Assembly (NCBI RefSeq): GCF_000699445.3
Contig: NC_067196.1
Location: forward strand, 33,314,616 to 33,378,615
Source: Schistosoma haematobium
Lineage: Eukaryota; Platyhelminthes; Trematoda; Strigeidida; Schistosomatidae
Length of the DNA stretch: 64,000 bases
Reading direction: 5' to 3'
Below, piece after piece: positions 23,061 through 35,538 of this stretch. The number at the start of each line of letters is the position of its first letter. The first letter of the stretch is position 1. Under the pieces are notes generated by a model. That model saw nothing but the letters and a program-made list of their open reading frames with translations. It had not been told where the DNA came from and made no database searches. A program made the translations under genes and the position numbers.

Positions 23061-25425
23061 CCGATGGATGAAGTATGTTTCCATAACTTCAATTCCATGT
23101 TGTAATTTTATCAACTTTCAGGATTGACTTTTAATTTAGCCAATTTATGATCTGGTTTTATATTTGTACGTAACGACAATTTTTAATTTAAATTCTAAAT
23201 ACAATAACTTTGATTTGGGCTAATAAAGTTCGCTCTAACTTGAATACTAACATATCGTAACTACTTGAGTACGAATTTGGCAGTTCTGCAAATATAAAGT
23301 TAACATATTAAATTCGATTATAACTACCTTAGCATAAGTGTGAACGAGTCCTAGTTATCACATTTTATAGCACTAAAGAGAAACGTGATTCATCAGAAAT
23401 AAAGCAAATAAGTGAAAATGATATCAACAACAATAGAAGACTAAACAGAAAATTTTTTTTTATTTTCAATGGCAATCAATGAAATCAATGATAAAAAGTT
23501 TTTAATGACTGTGATCCGAAATTCCGAAAACAAATATAGTGACTAAATGTAAATGTTTACTGAAAGGGTGTTTCCATTCATAATTTCAATCAGTACGACT
23601 ATAAGTACTGCTTGCATTAGTTTGTTGATAACAAGAATCTTTAAGCAAAAACACACTTTCAATCATTCTGTTTTATATTGATTCTACGAGATACGTATCA
23701 AAATGGACAATCATCTTATTAAAATGTATGTTATTTAACAAAGAATTATAATTCAAAAGAAGCTCAGTCTTAAGAAAGACTTGGAAAATTACTTAATTCT
23801 AATATCTTATTTAAAGCTTGTGTTTTATAAACTATATCACAAAATTTAAATCCTATAACTAATAAACTATGGGACATTTTTATCCTAACACTGTCAATAA
23901 ACTAAACTGTCACTTAAAAATAAATGTCATGACAACAATTTGTAACCAGATGGTAACTGATTCTCATCACGTTTTCTTATGTCGTCAAAATCATAGGCTT
24001 TTACATAATTATTTGTAAAAGATAGCTCTTATATTTGATGTACAGGTTCATGGAACCCTGGTCAACTTCAAGGCCAATTAATCAATAGTAATCTTAGTTA
24101 TTGAATGACTTCATTTGACTATTGTACTTACGACCTTTCGTAGTTAAATGCAATTGTCTCTGTTATCTTTATTCACAAATCTTTGTATTATTATTATTGT
24201 TGGTTGAACATCATTATGAATCTCCCCTATACATGGTTTATTCACTTCACATTCGACCATAGTGTTTATCTATATGGTTTAAATAAAAAGAATAGAAAAC
24301 GAAATTGAATAACTCGAATAGTTTTTGTGAATGCAATAATAAGTTTCAAGCTTAATAAAAAATTGATGAAGATATAAGATTCATATCTAACACTTGAGAT
24401 TTCAGTTTTTTTGTTTAACTATATATATAAAGAACTTACTGCAGTGACCCCAATATATAAACGAACGTTATAGCAAAATATATGGAATCATATAAAACGT
24501 TACTATTATAGCTATTTGAGCTGAAATATTACGGCATAATATTTGGAAAGGCCGTGATTGAAAGCGATGCCCTCTATGTCGACTTTTGTTAATAGTTCAA
24601 ATATGCCAAGTTAAGATGTTTAGACTATAGGATATTTCACTTTGAATGGAAGTAAGTAGGGGATAATCTATGATATGGAAAGAAAATGAGCATATTTTAA
24701 GATCTGAAAAAGTAGTCTTATTATTTTCTGGAAATCGTTTTAACTTATACATAACTTAGACCACTGCTCTCAGATTAATCTTAATCTACAAAGATATCGA
24801 TTGTGCTAGTTAAGTAATAGAACATACTTACTACCTGACTTGATAGGGTAGTATGTTTAGTTTTAATTTATCGTTTCTGAAAGAATTACTGATATAAATA
24901 AGTAAAACATTTATAATCCTCCCTTGTAGACAACATGAATTTCACAAGCAATTAGCATAGTCTACTAATGTAACAAATAAATAAATTTTCAACAAGGAAA
25001 AATGACTGTCGTCGATTTCAATATTTCTATAGGAAGTCAATATCATCCTATGACAGAATAATTATTATATCATCAATATCATTTTGCCCACGTTGACCTA
25101 GAAATTATTTAATATCAGGGAACAAGTGGGTAAAACGTATATTATTTTTTATTAAGCTTGTCCATTAGGAAAATATATATATAGAAGAGACATATGTATC
25201 TTCACATTTCATTCTATCCTATAAGAATAATATTCATTTAGCATGTAACTTATGATTGGTTAAAAGTTTTGTGACTTTACAATATTTCGTGTATTACATA
25301 TTTGGTATAGAACAACGAATAACATTGATTTATAAGTTATGATAAATAGGGAATAAAAGCCTTGACTTGGAAACAAAAAAAAAACACATTTCATATCATC
25401 AATTGTTTTGTTTGTTTGTTAATAG
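23061..25425. other. AT-rich stretch, nothing identified; probable upstream region of the LIM gene
   Basis: No exon or classified repeat. The promoter and 5' UTR of the LIM gene should lie here or further upstream, but no core promoter element could be defended. Confidence 0.5.
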
Positions 25426-25476
25426 TTGGAGTTAACTAATAAATTTTATTATTTCAATTTTAAATCATATTCTATC

Positions 25477-25677
25477 ATGTCAACAATGATGTGTGCAAAA
25501 TGTGCTCGACCATTTACAAGTGGAAGCATATTAAGTGCATTAGATAAAAAATGGCATCCTGAATGTTTTGTATGTACCATTTGTAAAAGAACATTAGCTG
25601 ATCAATCATTTCATGTGAAAAATGATGATCCATTTTGTGCAAATTGTTGGAAAGAAAATTTTCAACCACGTTGTGCT
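25477..25677 (+). CDS. Two-LIM-domain protein, exon 1 (LIM domain 1)
   Basis: This exon gives residues 1-67 of a 119-residue protein. The frame is open from 25426, but the ATG at 25477 is preferred: it precedes the zinc finger by only five codons, and the upstream codons (many F, Y, N, K) look non-coding. LIM 1 is complete: C6, C9, H27, C30, C33, C36, C54, C57, with the spacing C-x2-C-x17-H-x2-C-x2-C-x2-C-x17-C-x2-C and the typical K-W-H-P-E-C-F-V-C block. The exon ends with C66-A67 at a donor GTAAGT (25678), phase 0. LIM domains bind proteins, often at actin or adhesion sites or in the nucleus. The closest feel is to the paxillin/PINCH/FHL type, but no gene name is justified. Confidence 0.85.
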
Positions 25678-25904
25678 GTAAGTTAATTTAGAAAAAATAT
25701 TTCATAATAATTATTTTTGTTGTTGTTGTTATTGTTTAATGAACTACACTAACAACTGTTGGAATTTAATTCAGTCAAAATGAATCTAGTTTTCAGTTTA
25801 TTCAATATAGTTAATACGAATATATTGCTGTATATGGAGTAGAAATAGATTTTAGATACATTTTTACACTGTGTAGAAGTATTAAATTTACTTGATTTTG
25901 TTTA

Positions 25905-25975
25905 TTTGTATCTTCTCATTGTCCTGGATTCCACTGCTAGTCACTATTCATCTTTGCTTGTGTAGAAGATTTGTT
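25905..25975 (+). repeat. Sm-alpha-type SINE fragment: inverted 5' piece fused to a 3' end
   Basis: ATCTTCTCATTG is the reverse complement of the family's 5' region (compare 33100-33112). It is followed without a gap by TCCTGGATTCCACTGCTAG, the 3' strand of the ribozyme stem and 3' end. The ribozyme core itself is missing. The fusion point resembles the one at 56627-56645. Confidence 0.55.
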
Positions 25976-28900
25976 ATCGGACTAGGATTGATCTCGAATA
26001 AAGTAGTGGTTTCTTTTTTTAAAAATGTTATGTTTAATATTATTGTGTCATAATGTTATAGTGGTCTATTTTAAGCGAGAAATATATGTATATCACTCTT
26101 CTGGTTAAACTCGTTAACTAACCTGTTCGAACTTATGGCATAAAATACATAGAATTGGATTCATACTTAAATGTTATTGGTTATATTTTCTAATGAATAT
26201 GTTTATTGTTTGATAATTCCTTTAAGCAAGTAGCCGGTAATTTAAGGTTAGTTATATATTATCATATAAAGGATAATGATTAGTTCACCATAATGTCTTA
26301 GATATAAAATTACTTAATAAAACAAATACAGGAATACAGATGTTTAAATTGAGTTCTTTTGGAATAATCTACAGATTACATTTTAGCTTCACCATGAATA
26401 ACACACTAAAAAGTAATAAGACATTATCACGTAATGTACTTCAGTTGATAAATACTAGTGAAAATGGTAAGTAAAGTAGTTTATTTATACAATTCGATGA
26501 ATAAGAAATAACGTAATCTGTCAATAAGCTTATTTCATGTAAGATATACTTTCAAGATAATTATTTAAGTAATCTTTGATATATTATTGTTAACAGGCTG
26601 TAAAGAAGCAACATTCTAAGAAATAGAATGTTACTGTTTACAAGTCTAATCTGTTTTTATTATTAACTTGATTCTTATTAAAATGCTTTGATTCAAATCT
26701 AAGATATTTTTAGTAAGTCTCTGGTTGTTATCAGTTGAAGTACAATGAGTTTACGTTATATAACAAAATGATTATAAGAATTATTATTTTTGTTTTCATC
26801 TTATTCAATCTCCTTATCTAACTATATGTGATCAAGTTTATGGAATAAACAGTTTTGGCTTTGTTTTTTAAATATCTAATATTAACCTTTTTATTTATAA
26901 GTCTAAATATACCATTTGTGGTGACATTTATAAGCACGGTATTAACTGTACATGTATTATGCATACATGAAATACAGTGTAATGTCGGTTACTATGTTAA
27001 GCCCACATAAATTATTCTTGCTTCTGAACTGGTCAATTTATCCATTTTTCTTGAGTCACATTTTGACCTTTTCAATTATTTGCTTATCAACCTTGACTGC
27101 TTTAATATGAGCGTATGCGTGTTCATTGCTTATTCTATTCATCACATGTCTGCAACTTATTTTTATGTGACTATATATATAGATTAATGCTTGTTTAATC
27201 GAGTTGGCTCACACGCCTTATCCACTGAGCGTCATCTCGCTTTGCTTCCTTCGCTTCGTTCCTATAATTGTACAAAATATACGCATTTGAAAATTCGTTC
27301 TCGTATTTGACTCATTTAATTACGTTATTCACCAACACTATTGAAGTCGATGGTTATATACGAGGATTGGCGATATATATTTCTCAATAGCAATCAGAAA
27401 CAATCCAACTGGAGTCTGATTTAGGGTCACCAAAACAGAAACAACATTACTGAGAGTTCTTTAAAACGTCGTTTATTTTTCAAACTATACTCAGAGATAA
27501 TAATGATGATAAAAAATTTCACCCTAAAAGATGACAGCTCCCTCAATATTTACAACAATGTCAAATATTTGAATGTTTCAAAGTGGTTTAAGTATGAATA
27601 TTAAAGGCAACTTGTAAGAAGTTAAAATTTCGATAAAATTTGCAAATTAGCTACTCAGTTGATCAACTTTTAAGTACGTGGTTGATATTTTTTTCCAAGT
27701 TAAACATAATATCTGAAAAAATTGGTGAACTTAAATGGTTTTATTGTTTACCAGTTATAAAGATAATAATAAAATAAACAGATTAAAAGCAGTTACATTG
27801 ATAACTGTAATTTGATGCATGCAACAAGTAGTGTAGATACTATTGTTGCTATGTCAAATATGAAAAAAATTTAGTCATATTAGAAGGACTCTAAATAATA
27901 TGTAGAATATAATTAAACTAATAGTTGACAACTGATTCACAATCCTCTAATTAGCTGATCACTTGGAAATGTTCTGCCTTACAAAAAAGACAATATATTT
28001 GCTGTTTTCTTTAGTTTATTAATGTTTATTACATTGTTATAACACGTTGGAATTGTTTTTTGTTGTATATATATATATATAAGTAGATAGAATAAGAGAT
28101 TAAAGAACATGGCAGTAAACATAAAATTTATCAAAACGATTGTGAAACCAAGGAATGAAGTAATTTTTATAGTTTGGTGGAATTTGTGCTTAATTACCAG
28201 GTAATAAAATGCTAAGTATGAATAGTTGTTTGGTGTTACAATGTTCCGCTAACACTTCTTTATTAATCCATAGTGTATTAATTAGTTATTACATAAAGGT
28301 ATGTGTATAATACGAATGTCCAGAAAACAGAGTATTAGATATCAGTTGACATGGTATTCTTTTCTTATCTCTCTTATCCTACGTGATATACAATCGAATA
28401 TCTATATACATAGTAGTTTAAACTGTAGATGTGCAAAAATGTTTAAAACCATTTGTTTTTATCACTTATAGTGTTTTATCAGTTCCAGTTAAAACATGGA
28501 AACACATTTGAATTTAGCTAAACAATGTAGACTACTGATGTTTCTTCATACCATTTTATTCAAGTGTGTGGTTTTTGATATATTTAGAACCATAACGTGG
28601 AATTTTAGAGGGCCAATCTAGGCCTAAAATGATTGATGAGTATATTAACACTGCTGATTGCAAATGTTTAGTCATTGATCGACATTAATATTTTGTTTAT
28701 TACAAACTACATAAGCATTCAACGATCACAATATAGTAGAAGAAAGTTGACATCCTTAAATGGATTTCAATGATTTTCATTTATTTTTACGTAAAAGATT
28801 AAACGACCATAAATTAAAACTTACAATACACACTTAATTTAAAAGATGAAATATGTAAGTTAAACTGATTAAGCAAATATTGAAAAAGTATCAAACTAAT

Positions 28901-31148
28901 TTGGTTGTATTTCTAAGTAGAATATCGATAGATAGCGGAACCTTCAAGTTATTTTGATCTTAATAGATGGTTATTAAGTAGTTCGTTTAATAAGTCAAAT
29001 ATTCAGAAGTTTTGACAAATTGTTAAATAGATGGCATTATGAAATTTAGCTAATTGCGTTAAAACCGGAAACTAAATTTCAGTGAATATATAGTTATCCT
29101 TATATAAGGAATTGAATTCAATGTATATTAATTATCAGTTGATAGCTATATGTATTTTGCCGGAAATGTACACAAGATATCAACTAAAAAACATGAGTAT
29201 AACTGGATTCCTGATCAAAATGAATGAACAGACTGAAATGTTTGTAAAGATGTTGTCAATGAGCAGACTAAATGCCATTCTTTGTCGAGATCATAAAACT
29301 GTTTGGAAGGGAAATCAGTTAAACAGTACAGAATAATAATTTACAAAATGTTTTAACAGTTAAATGTTTTACGCATTATTAAAGACATAATAAGATGCTA
29401 TTTGGAACTTCGTGTTACACATAAATAATGATTACTGAAAAAAAACGAATAATTTCAACTAATACCCCTTCAGATTCTAATGTTTTTAATTTAATTGTAT
29501 AACCTTATTATTAGTCATTTTAGCTCTAGGTGCACTGTCATTTGTAATCAACATACATATATAAACAAGGTAACTGTAAAAGCACTTTTGTACAGTGAAA
29601 CACTGTTTTATATTGTACAACATTGTAAAGATATTCGTTTGAGACCATTTGTTAATACTCTTTAAATATATCTAATATATATTTCAAATTAAGCCAATCA
29701 TTAATTGAAAACCTGGATATTCTGGATAAATATATCATTTTAAGTTTAAACTTTCAGGAATTACCCATTTCGTATTTGTGTACATGCTTCAGTGAATGAT
29801 CTTTTACTTCTACAATGAGCAATTTAGTAACTGGCCATTAAACAAAATAAATCTTGTTTTACATTTTCAGTTGTTTTTTTTCATTTCTTATTATAGTAAG
29901 ATTAGCAATCAATAGTGACAATTGTAATCCATTTAGAACCATTGAAATGGTTTACCTAAAACATCTTTTCTTTTCTGTTTACCCTAAAACTTAGTTTGTT
30001 CATTTTTGAATGAACGATCATACTACTTATTTTAATCGTATTTAAAAATCATTTCCGGAAGTTAATTTGTCCTCTTCTACAATAGGTATCCGGCCAAAGT
30101 ATTTGGACTACTTAGTCTATTAAACGTAGCCTAATCACATGTAAGATAGCGTTTAAAAGCAATGATGTGTTCAATTTTGTACTAATTATGCCCTAATTTA
30201 AATTAGCTTCAAACTTTTCCTTATTTGTGATCAGAATATTCACTCTTGATATTTTCACTTTATTCAATAAGGAACTATTACACTATTACACAATTGTTAC
30301 AAGTTGTTAAATATATTACATTATAGAATATTTCGTACAGTTATTCACAATAAATTAAAAGGTATATTTATAAAAATCTGTTTTAGTGGTCGATTCAGTA
30401 TTTATTCCTAATTATCATAGTATGAATAAAAAATCATTTTAGAGCATGTCAAGTAACGATACGCCTATTTTTGTACAGACTGTTTCAGTAATTCACCAAG
30501 CTGTGGATACTGGTTTTAGTTATTGTTGTAATCATGGCTCTGACTGATGTTTAATATCATTAACAATAACCTTGTCAATGCTGAACAGAATGCTGTTTTC
30601 ACTAGTTACAAACTTCTAGAGAGAATCTATAACCAATAGAGTTCAGCCATGCAGTACATGAGACAAGTATCGCCAGTAGTAATAAATGATGCTCAATTAA
30701 TATTCAGACGGGTCCTGAATATCAACCTCTGAAGAGTTCAAAACTAGAACTAAACAGCTGTGTAGTACTTCATATTTTTCAATGGTTATTTAACTAAAGT
30801 TAATCAGCAATTTCACCTGAATGTTTCACCATTTCTACAATCTCCATCTTAAAATACTCTTCCCGCTTGATTACATTTATAATGAAATAAAATCAAAGTA
30901 TTAGAATCAATACAGAAGCTTTTTTGTTACTCGTTAATACTTTATCTTTTCATATTTTGAATTAAATTATCTCTTAAGTTACCGAAGAATAACTTCAACA
31001 AATAAACAGTTTTTGAAAGGTTTCATATAACAATTTACTCTTCTACATCACCATATTTCCCATGTTTTATATCCCGATAAGAATAATGAATGGTAACTTT
31101 TGGGATCCATTTATGGACCAATACTATGCATATATCTTATCGTATAAT

Positions 31149-31576
31149 TGTTAAATAACCAAACTAATAATATTCATGTCTCTCTTATTATGAGCTTTAT
31201 TTTGACCTTTGAACTATTATTATACGATTTACCATTCTTGAGTTATGCCCTGTCTATCAATTATTATCTCCCTTATTCACAGTCACATTTGGCTAAATAT
31301 TGTACAAATGTTATTTCCTATTTTATGGTACAATGTAGTCTGTTTGGTTGATATATAAACGCAGTATGTTTGAAATACATAATTTATATCACAGAAGCTG
31401 AAATTGGTGTTCTGGACTTAACTGGCTGGGCTAGGCAGAAAGCAGGACCAATAACTACTCTAGACTGCTCGTACAGGTTTTATGCGTCATTGATCCGATC
31501 GATAATTCACTGTTCTTTAATTGGTGATATCATCACGTTATACATTAACAGGGCACACAGGTCACAAGTTATAACA
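31149..31576 (+). mobile_element. LTR-retrotransposon LTR copy inside the LIM intron
   Basis: Bounded by TGTTAAATAA and GTTATAACA, which are inverted with respect to each other (TGTTA/TAACA). It shares TTCCTATTTTATGGTAC, TGATATATAAACGCAGTATG (TATA region) and GTTCTGGACTTAACTGG with the solo LTR at 51406-51780. The flanking bases do not form a duplication, so the limits are provisional. The frames at 31148-31351 and 31370-31588 are LTR sequence, not genes. Confidence 0.6.
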
Positions 31577-32019
31577 CCATTAGAATAAAAAAAGAGAAAA
31601 ATAATAGCAAGAACAACAATAAATAGGAAAACTACATCTTAAACATTGCTTGTTCACACTGTTAACAATTCATAAAAGCAATTGAATAGCTAAATAATTT
31701 GTATCTGAACATTATTTTCACATAAAATTGTTTATCATTAAAGTGAATACTCTGTAAATGTTAAACTAAGTAGGCTTATCTATGATGTACATAGTTCTTG
31801 TTATACTCATATAATATTACATGTTTATAAACTTTGTTTTTATAACTAAAAGTGTATAAAGAATGTAATAAAAACAACTGTCTATTTGATTAACATTTGC
31901 ATAATTACTGAAAGACTTTTGTAAATGACTTTTTTTCCAATAATTCAGCTAAGATTTGTAAATAAAGATTTCCCTTACTATTTTGATATAAAGAATTTTT
32001 GTATAAACATTAAATATAT

Positions 32020-32480
32020 CTATAGTGAAGAAAAAAATGTCAGCTGAGTATATCGACGATGTTTTGGAAGTAGGAGGCGTGCTTTTGTGTTCAGATTACA
32101 CCTGAATGAGAGATGTGGACACCAAGCCTCCTTTGCGTGTTTTAGACGTATGTGCTTTGGCACACACAGGTAAACTGGTAGTAACGTAACTGAAAGTAAA
32201 GTAAGCGGAGAACTTTTCTGCACGTGACTGTTCTAATGAGCGATTCTTTTTATACAGAGAGATCATATTGGCAGATAGATACTTTCTTATTATTATAGCA
32301 TCGTTGGGCACGTTTCACAGAACCTTAGACTGGGGAATTGTACATATTTATCAGTGAGATCGGATGTCATCAGCTTAACAGTGGTCATGGTGTCGATGTC
32401 TCTAAGTCCTTCAAAATAAATAATTAATAAACAAAGTATATTGAATTTACTACGGTTTGCTGAAGCGATCTCCATAAAAA
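32020..32480. other. GC-richer unassigned patch in the LIM intron
   Basis: Base composition is more balanced than its surroundings and three overlapping - strand frames of 60-71 codons are present (for example ISLYKKNRSLEQSRAEKFSA). No domain or second copy was found. It is probably an old repeat. Confidence 0.3.
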
Positions 32481-33074
32481 GACAAATTAAATTTCTGGAT
32501 CTAGAAAAATCCAGTCGTTAATCTTGTCTTGCTGTGGTAAACTCATTCATAAGTGTTTGTTGCGCAATTCTTCTTTTCATTATACTAATTATTAATTATC
32601 ACTTCATATCTGGTCTGTACTCAGTCATTTAATATTTTTTAAGTTACATAGCTATGACATTACCATATTATTTTCAAATAATTCTGTTTCTATGTTCTTG
32701 GTTGTTTCTTCTAAAATATCTCTGTATTCAACCTATGAATATTCCCATTATTCAACATATGAACAATTCATGTCGTTCTTACATACTTATTACTGTTTTT
32801 ATTAATCTTCATAGATGACAACTCTGCCGACATTATGATATAAAGTATGTACAGTGATCGTTATAGATTAAGAACATTATGCTAAGGTTGTAAGCGGTTG
32901 ACGAAAAATGTGAAATATAATGAATTCACCTTATTCTGCTACATTAACTATCCTTGCTTTTGTCAAATATATAAATTGGAAAACTGTATGAGAAGAACTG
33001 GATTAATTAAGCATAAGTTAAAATCTAAGAACTTTCAATCTATTCATACAGAAGTTATACGAACAAGAAATATC

Positions 33075-33269
33075 ATTCACTTGGCATTGTTTTACTTGAA
33101 TCTTCTCATTGATGTTTCAGAACTGAAATTGATCAGTCTCTTATTGGCATATGCGCATATTGTGCGTATGCCTCGATATTGCCTTAATTTACAAGCATTA
33201 TAAGAGACTGATCAATTTCAGTCCTAAAACATCAATGGGAAGATTCAAGTAAACCAATACCAAGTGAAT
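33075..33269. repeat. Long inverted repeat made of two Sm-alpha 5' ends, head to head
   Basis: The left arm 33075-33143 and right arm 33201-33269 are reverse complements at about 64 of 69 positions. The 57-nt spacer itself contains a hairpin at 33146-33172 (GGCATATGCGCA...TGTGCGTATGCC), fully paired in RNA if two G-U pairs are allowed. The right arm leads into the SINE copy at 33201-33485. Confidence 0.85.
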
Positions 33270-33485
33270 AAAACTTCACCCCATTGCACAAGCAAGTGGC
33301 TATGAGGACTGAGTAGTAGCTGAGTGGATAACGCGATGGCGTTTGAAGCGAACGGTACTGAGTTCGAGTCTCAGAGTGAACATCAACTCTGAAATGCAGG
33401 TACATCCAGCTGACGAGTGCCAAACAGGACGAAACGCGCGTCCTGGATTCCACTGCTAGCCACTATCCATACTTGCTTATAAGAA
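33201..33485 (+). repeat. Sm-alpha-type hammerhead SINE, full-length copy
   Basis: This copy has, in order, the 5' part AGACTGATCAATTTCAG, a tRNA-like pol III region (A box TAGCTGAGTGG 33317-33327, B box AGTTCGAGTC 33361-33370), a hammerhead (33396-33456) and a short 3' end CCACTATCCATACTTGCTTA. Schistosome Sm-alpha elements are known to have pol III promoter boxes and active hammerheads; the match here is by pattern. It is inserted in the LIM intron in the sense orientation. Confidence 0.8.
33396..33456 (+). ncRNA. Hammerhead ribozyme of the Sm-alpha element
   Basis: Outer stem I GCAG/CTGC and inner stem I CCAG/CTGG (33406-33409 with 33443-33446) enclose the core CTGACGA (33410-33416), stem II GTGC/GGAC, GAAA (33431-33434), stem III made of CGC/GCG, and the cleavage triplet GTC (33440-33442). 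Type I hammerhead. Conserved core bases are all present. The weak point is stem II, where the family's GTCC reads GTGC, giving one mismatch. Confidence 0.8.
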
Positions 33486-33688
33486 ATATAATTGTAATAC
33501 TTCCTCTACTAAATAATCGAATCCATTTTACTGAGTTCAATATAACCTGGTTTTAAAATCAAACAGAAATGAACTCGCTGGTTATTTCTATGGTATGACA
33601 TGTGAAGCCGATATTAACAATTTTATTTTTAACTTGTTAACATATTATTATATATCCTTCTAGAATCTAATATATACTTAATTATATA

Positions 33689-34140
33689 GACTCAACTATT
33701 AGGTTGCTATAATATCCACAAAACCCCTCTCCGATTATAATTATCATATGCTTACTAGTGACTGGCTTCAAGAGGTATTTCCTCTAGTCCTAGTAAGAAG
33801 CAGTGACCAGTTGAGTTCAGTCGGGTCTGTTGTGTGATAGTAATTCACTGATGACAATGGTGGATGTGTCGCTTAATTTCGTGGATCATTTGAAATTAGA
33901 CATTAACACCGTTAGATACCGGCTTGTTCAGTGGTCTAGAGGTTAAGCGTTTGTGCATACGACTGATAAGTTATAAGTTCGAATCTCGCGAGGTCAGATC
34001 TTGGACGTGCAGTGCTGAGGAGTCACATAGTGGGACGAAACGACAGTCCAGTGCTTCCAGGTTTTCCATGATGGTTTAGCTTCAATTGACTCATTAATTC
34101 AAATGTTATATTGCTATAATATTCACAAAACTTCACTCCA
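33689..34140 (+). repeat. Family-B hammerhead SINE with the tail of a preceding tandem unit
   Basis: A unit of about 400 bp begins at about 33741 (TATCATATGCTTACTAGTGAC). It has pol III-like boxes (GGTCTAGAGGTTAAG near 33933, B box GTTCGAATC 33977-33985), a ribozyme at 34009-34054 and a 3' end TATAATATTCACAAAAC. The same 3' end lies directly in front of it (33707-33735), so the locus keeps a head-to-tail junction with a period of 407 bp. The ribozyme keeps CTGAGGA and GAAA, but stems I-III have mismatches. Confidence 0.8.
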
Positions 34141-34856
34141 ATTACAATACATGTATTTTTATGAAATGTTTTATGTTCAGATAAATTTGTTGATAATTTT
34201 GATTTCTGAATATAGTATGAATATCTATGATTATTTATATACTATTATGAATGCGAAAAAGTATTACAATGAACTGCCTTGATGAAACCAGGCTAATTAC
34301 CAATAGACTAATTTATACATCGAACATGAAAATGAAATAAGCTGAAAACCATTTTATGATTTATAAAAAGGTACTGAATGAATACTGAATTGTTTTTGTT
34401 TCATTAAAAAATGACCAGTAAAGAGATTGTGGAGATTATTATATTTTTGGTTGAGATGAATGAGAATGACGTGAACATGTTTTAAAATTAAAAAAACCAG
34501 GAATACAACAAACATTTAGAAAGTATATATTACCTATCAACAAAATTGTTATATAATTAAATTTAAAGTAAGTATAAATGGACAATGTTTCACTACATGA
34601 TCTATCGGTCTAGTTTCTTTAAATAACACATTTTATTAGCGTACAGTTTAGTAGTGTGTCCATAATTGCATTTTATTATCACATTTTAAATATTTTACAT
34701 TATTGTATTTAATCATGAAGAATATAAGTAGTAAATATTATTATAATTTTGTATTATCGTGAAACTCTGAAATTTTGGACGATTTTTACATTCCAATGTT
34801 TTTTTCGTATATTCCACGTTTTATGTGCTTCTAAAAAAATAAGTAACAAACAAAGT

Positions 34857-34920
34857 GACTGATCCATTGCAGTCTTAAATAACAATTTGAAGATACAAAT
34901 AAACAATATCAAGTAAATAA
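34857..34920 (+). repeat. Sm-alpha-type SINE 5' fragment
   Basis: GACTGATCCATTGCAGTC, then TCTTAAATAACA and AACAATATCAAGTAAATA match the first 60 bases of the full-length copy at 33205. No tRNA-like region or ribozyme follows. Confidence 0.6.
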
Positions 34921-34967
34921 ATAACAGACTAACTTAGATAATTGGCTATTTTATAAAGAATTAATAA

Positions 34968-35070
34968 ATATCAGAAGAGGTTTTGTGGACATTGTAGTAA
35001 TTTAAACAGTTGAGATCATGAGTCAATTGAAGCTAGACCACCATGGAAAACCTGAAAGCACTGGATGAAG
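34968..35070 (-). repeat. Family-B SINE 3' fragment
   Basis: The + strand reads GGTTTTGTGGACATTGTAGT, then TCATGAGTCAATTGAAGC and CACCATGGAAAACC, the reverse complement of the family-B 3' region. It stops at the base of ribozyme stem I (GCACT). Confidence 0.7.
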
Positions 35071-35538
35071 AATATTTACTACGACATGATCAAAGTCACA
35101 TAATCATGATTTAAATATGAATACAGGTTTTACATATTGAGAATTTAATTTTAGAAAAGTGTGCACAGAAAACTATTACCATATAATACCACTGTTAAAA
35201 AAATATATGAACTTAAGTAGTCATTTATTGTGACAATAAAATAAGTTTTTTTTCCAGGTCAGAAAATGTTTTCCTTTGCTTGTAGAAAGTAAATCACGCT
35301 TTTTAGCTGTTTATTAAGAGCTATGAATTCGTGGGATTAAACACTTTGAGCAATGTTGTAAATAAAAGTATCCCTATCACTAGAAATGTTACATAAAAAA
35401 TATAGTTCTGAATTTCTAGTTCAGAGTATTTATGTAAGCTTTATCATTGCTTTAGTATATGCTATATATTTATATTAAAAAATACACAGATATTGTTAAT
35501 TTGCTTTTAATTTTCTGTATTCACACTTTCTGTTGTAG

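Larger units (their letters stand above)
25678..35538 (+). other. Intron of the LIM gene (9861 bp, GT-AG)
   Basis: It begins GTAAGTTAAT and ends TTTCTGTTGTAG. Joining the flanks at phase 0 restores C66-A-T-C69, the first zinc-binding pair of LIM 2, which strongly supports this exact intron. Inside are several repeat insertions, listed separately. Apart from those, the intron is AT-rich with no further exon seen; an additional small or alternative exon cannot be excluded. Confidence 0.8.

Noticed and set aside
27181..27260. Possible inverted tRNA-like A box (CTTATCCACTGAGC)
   Set aside because: Only one short match to the Sm-alpha A-box region, with no B box or ribozyme nearby.
33311..33370. 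tRNA-like A and B boxes as a possible functional tRNA gene
   Set aside because: No cloverleaf or acceptor stem can be formed. The boxes belong to a tRNA-derived SINE. The same applies to those at 33.93, 42.7 and 54.9 kb.
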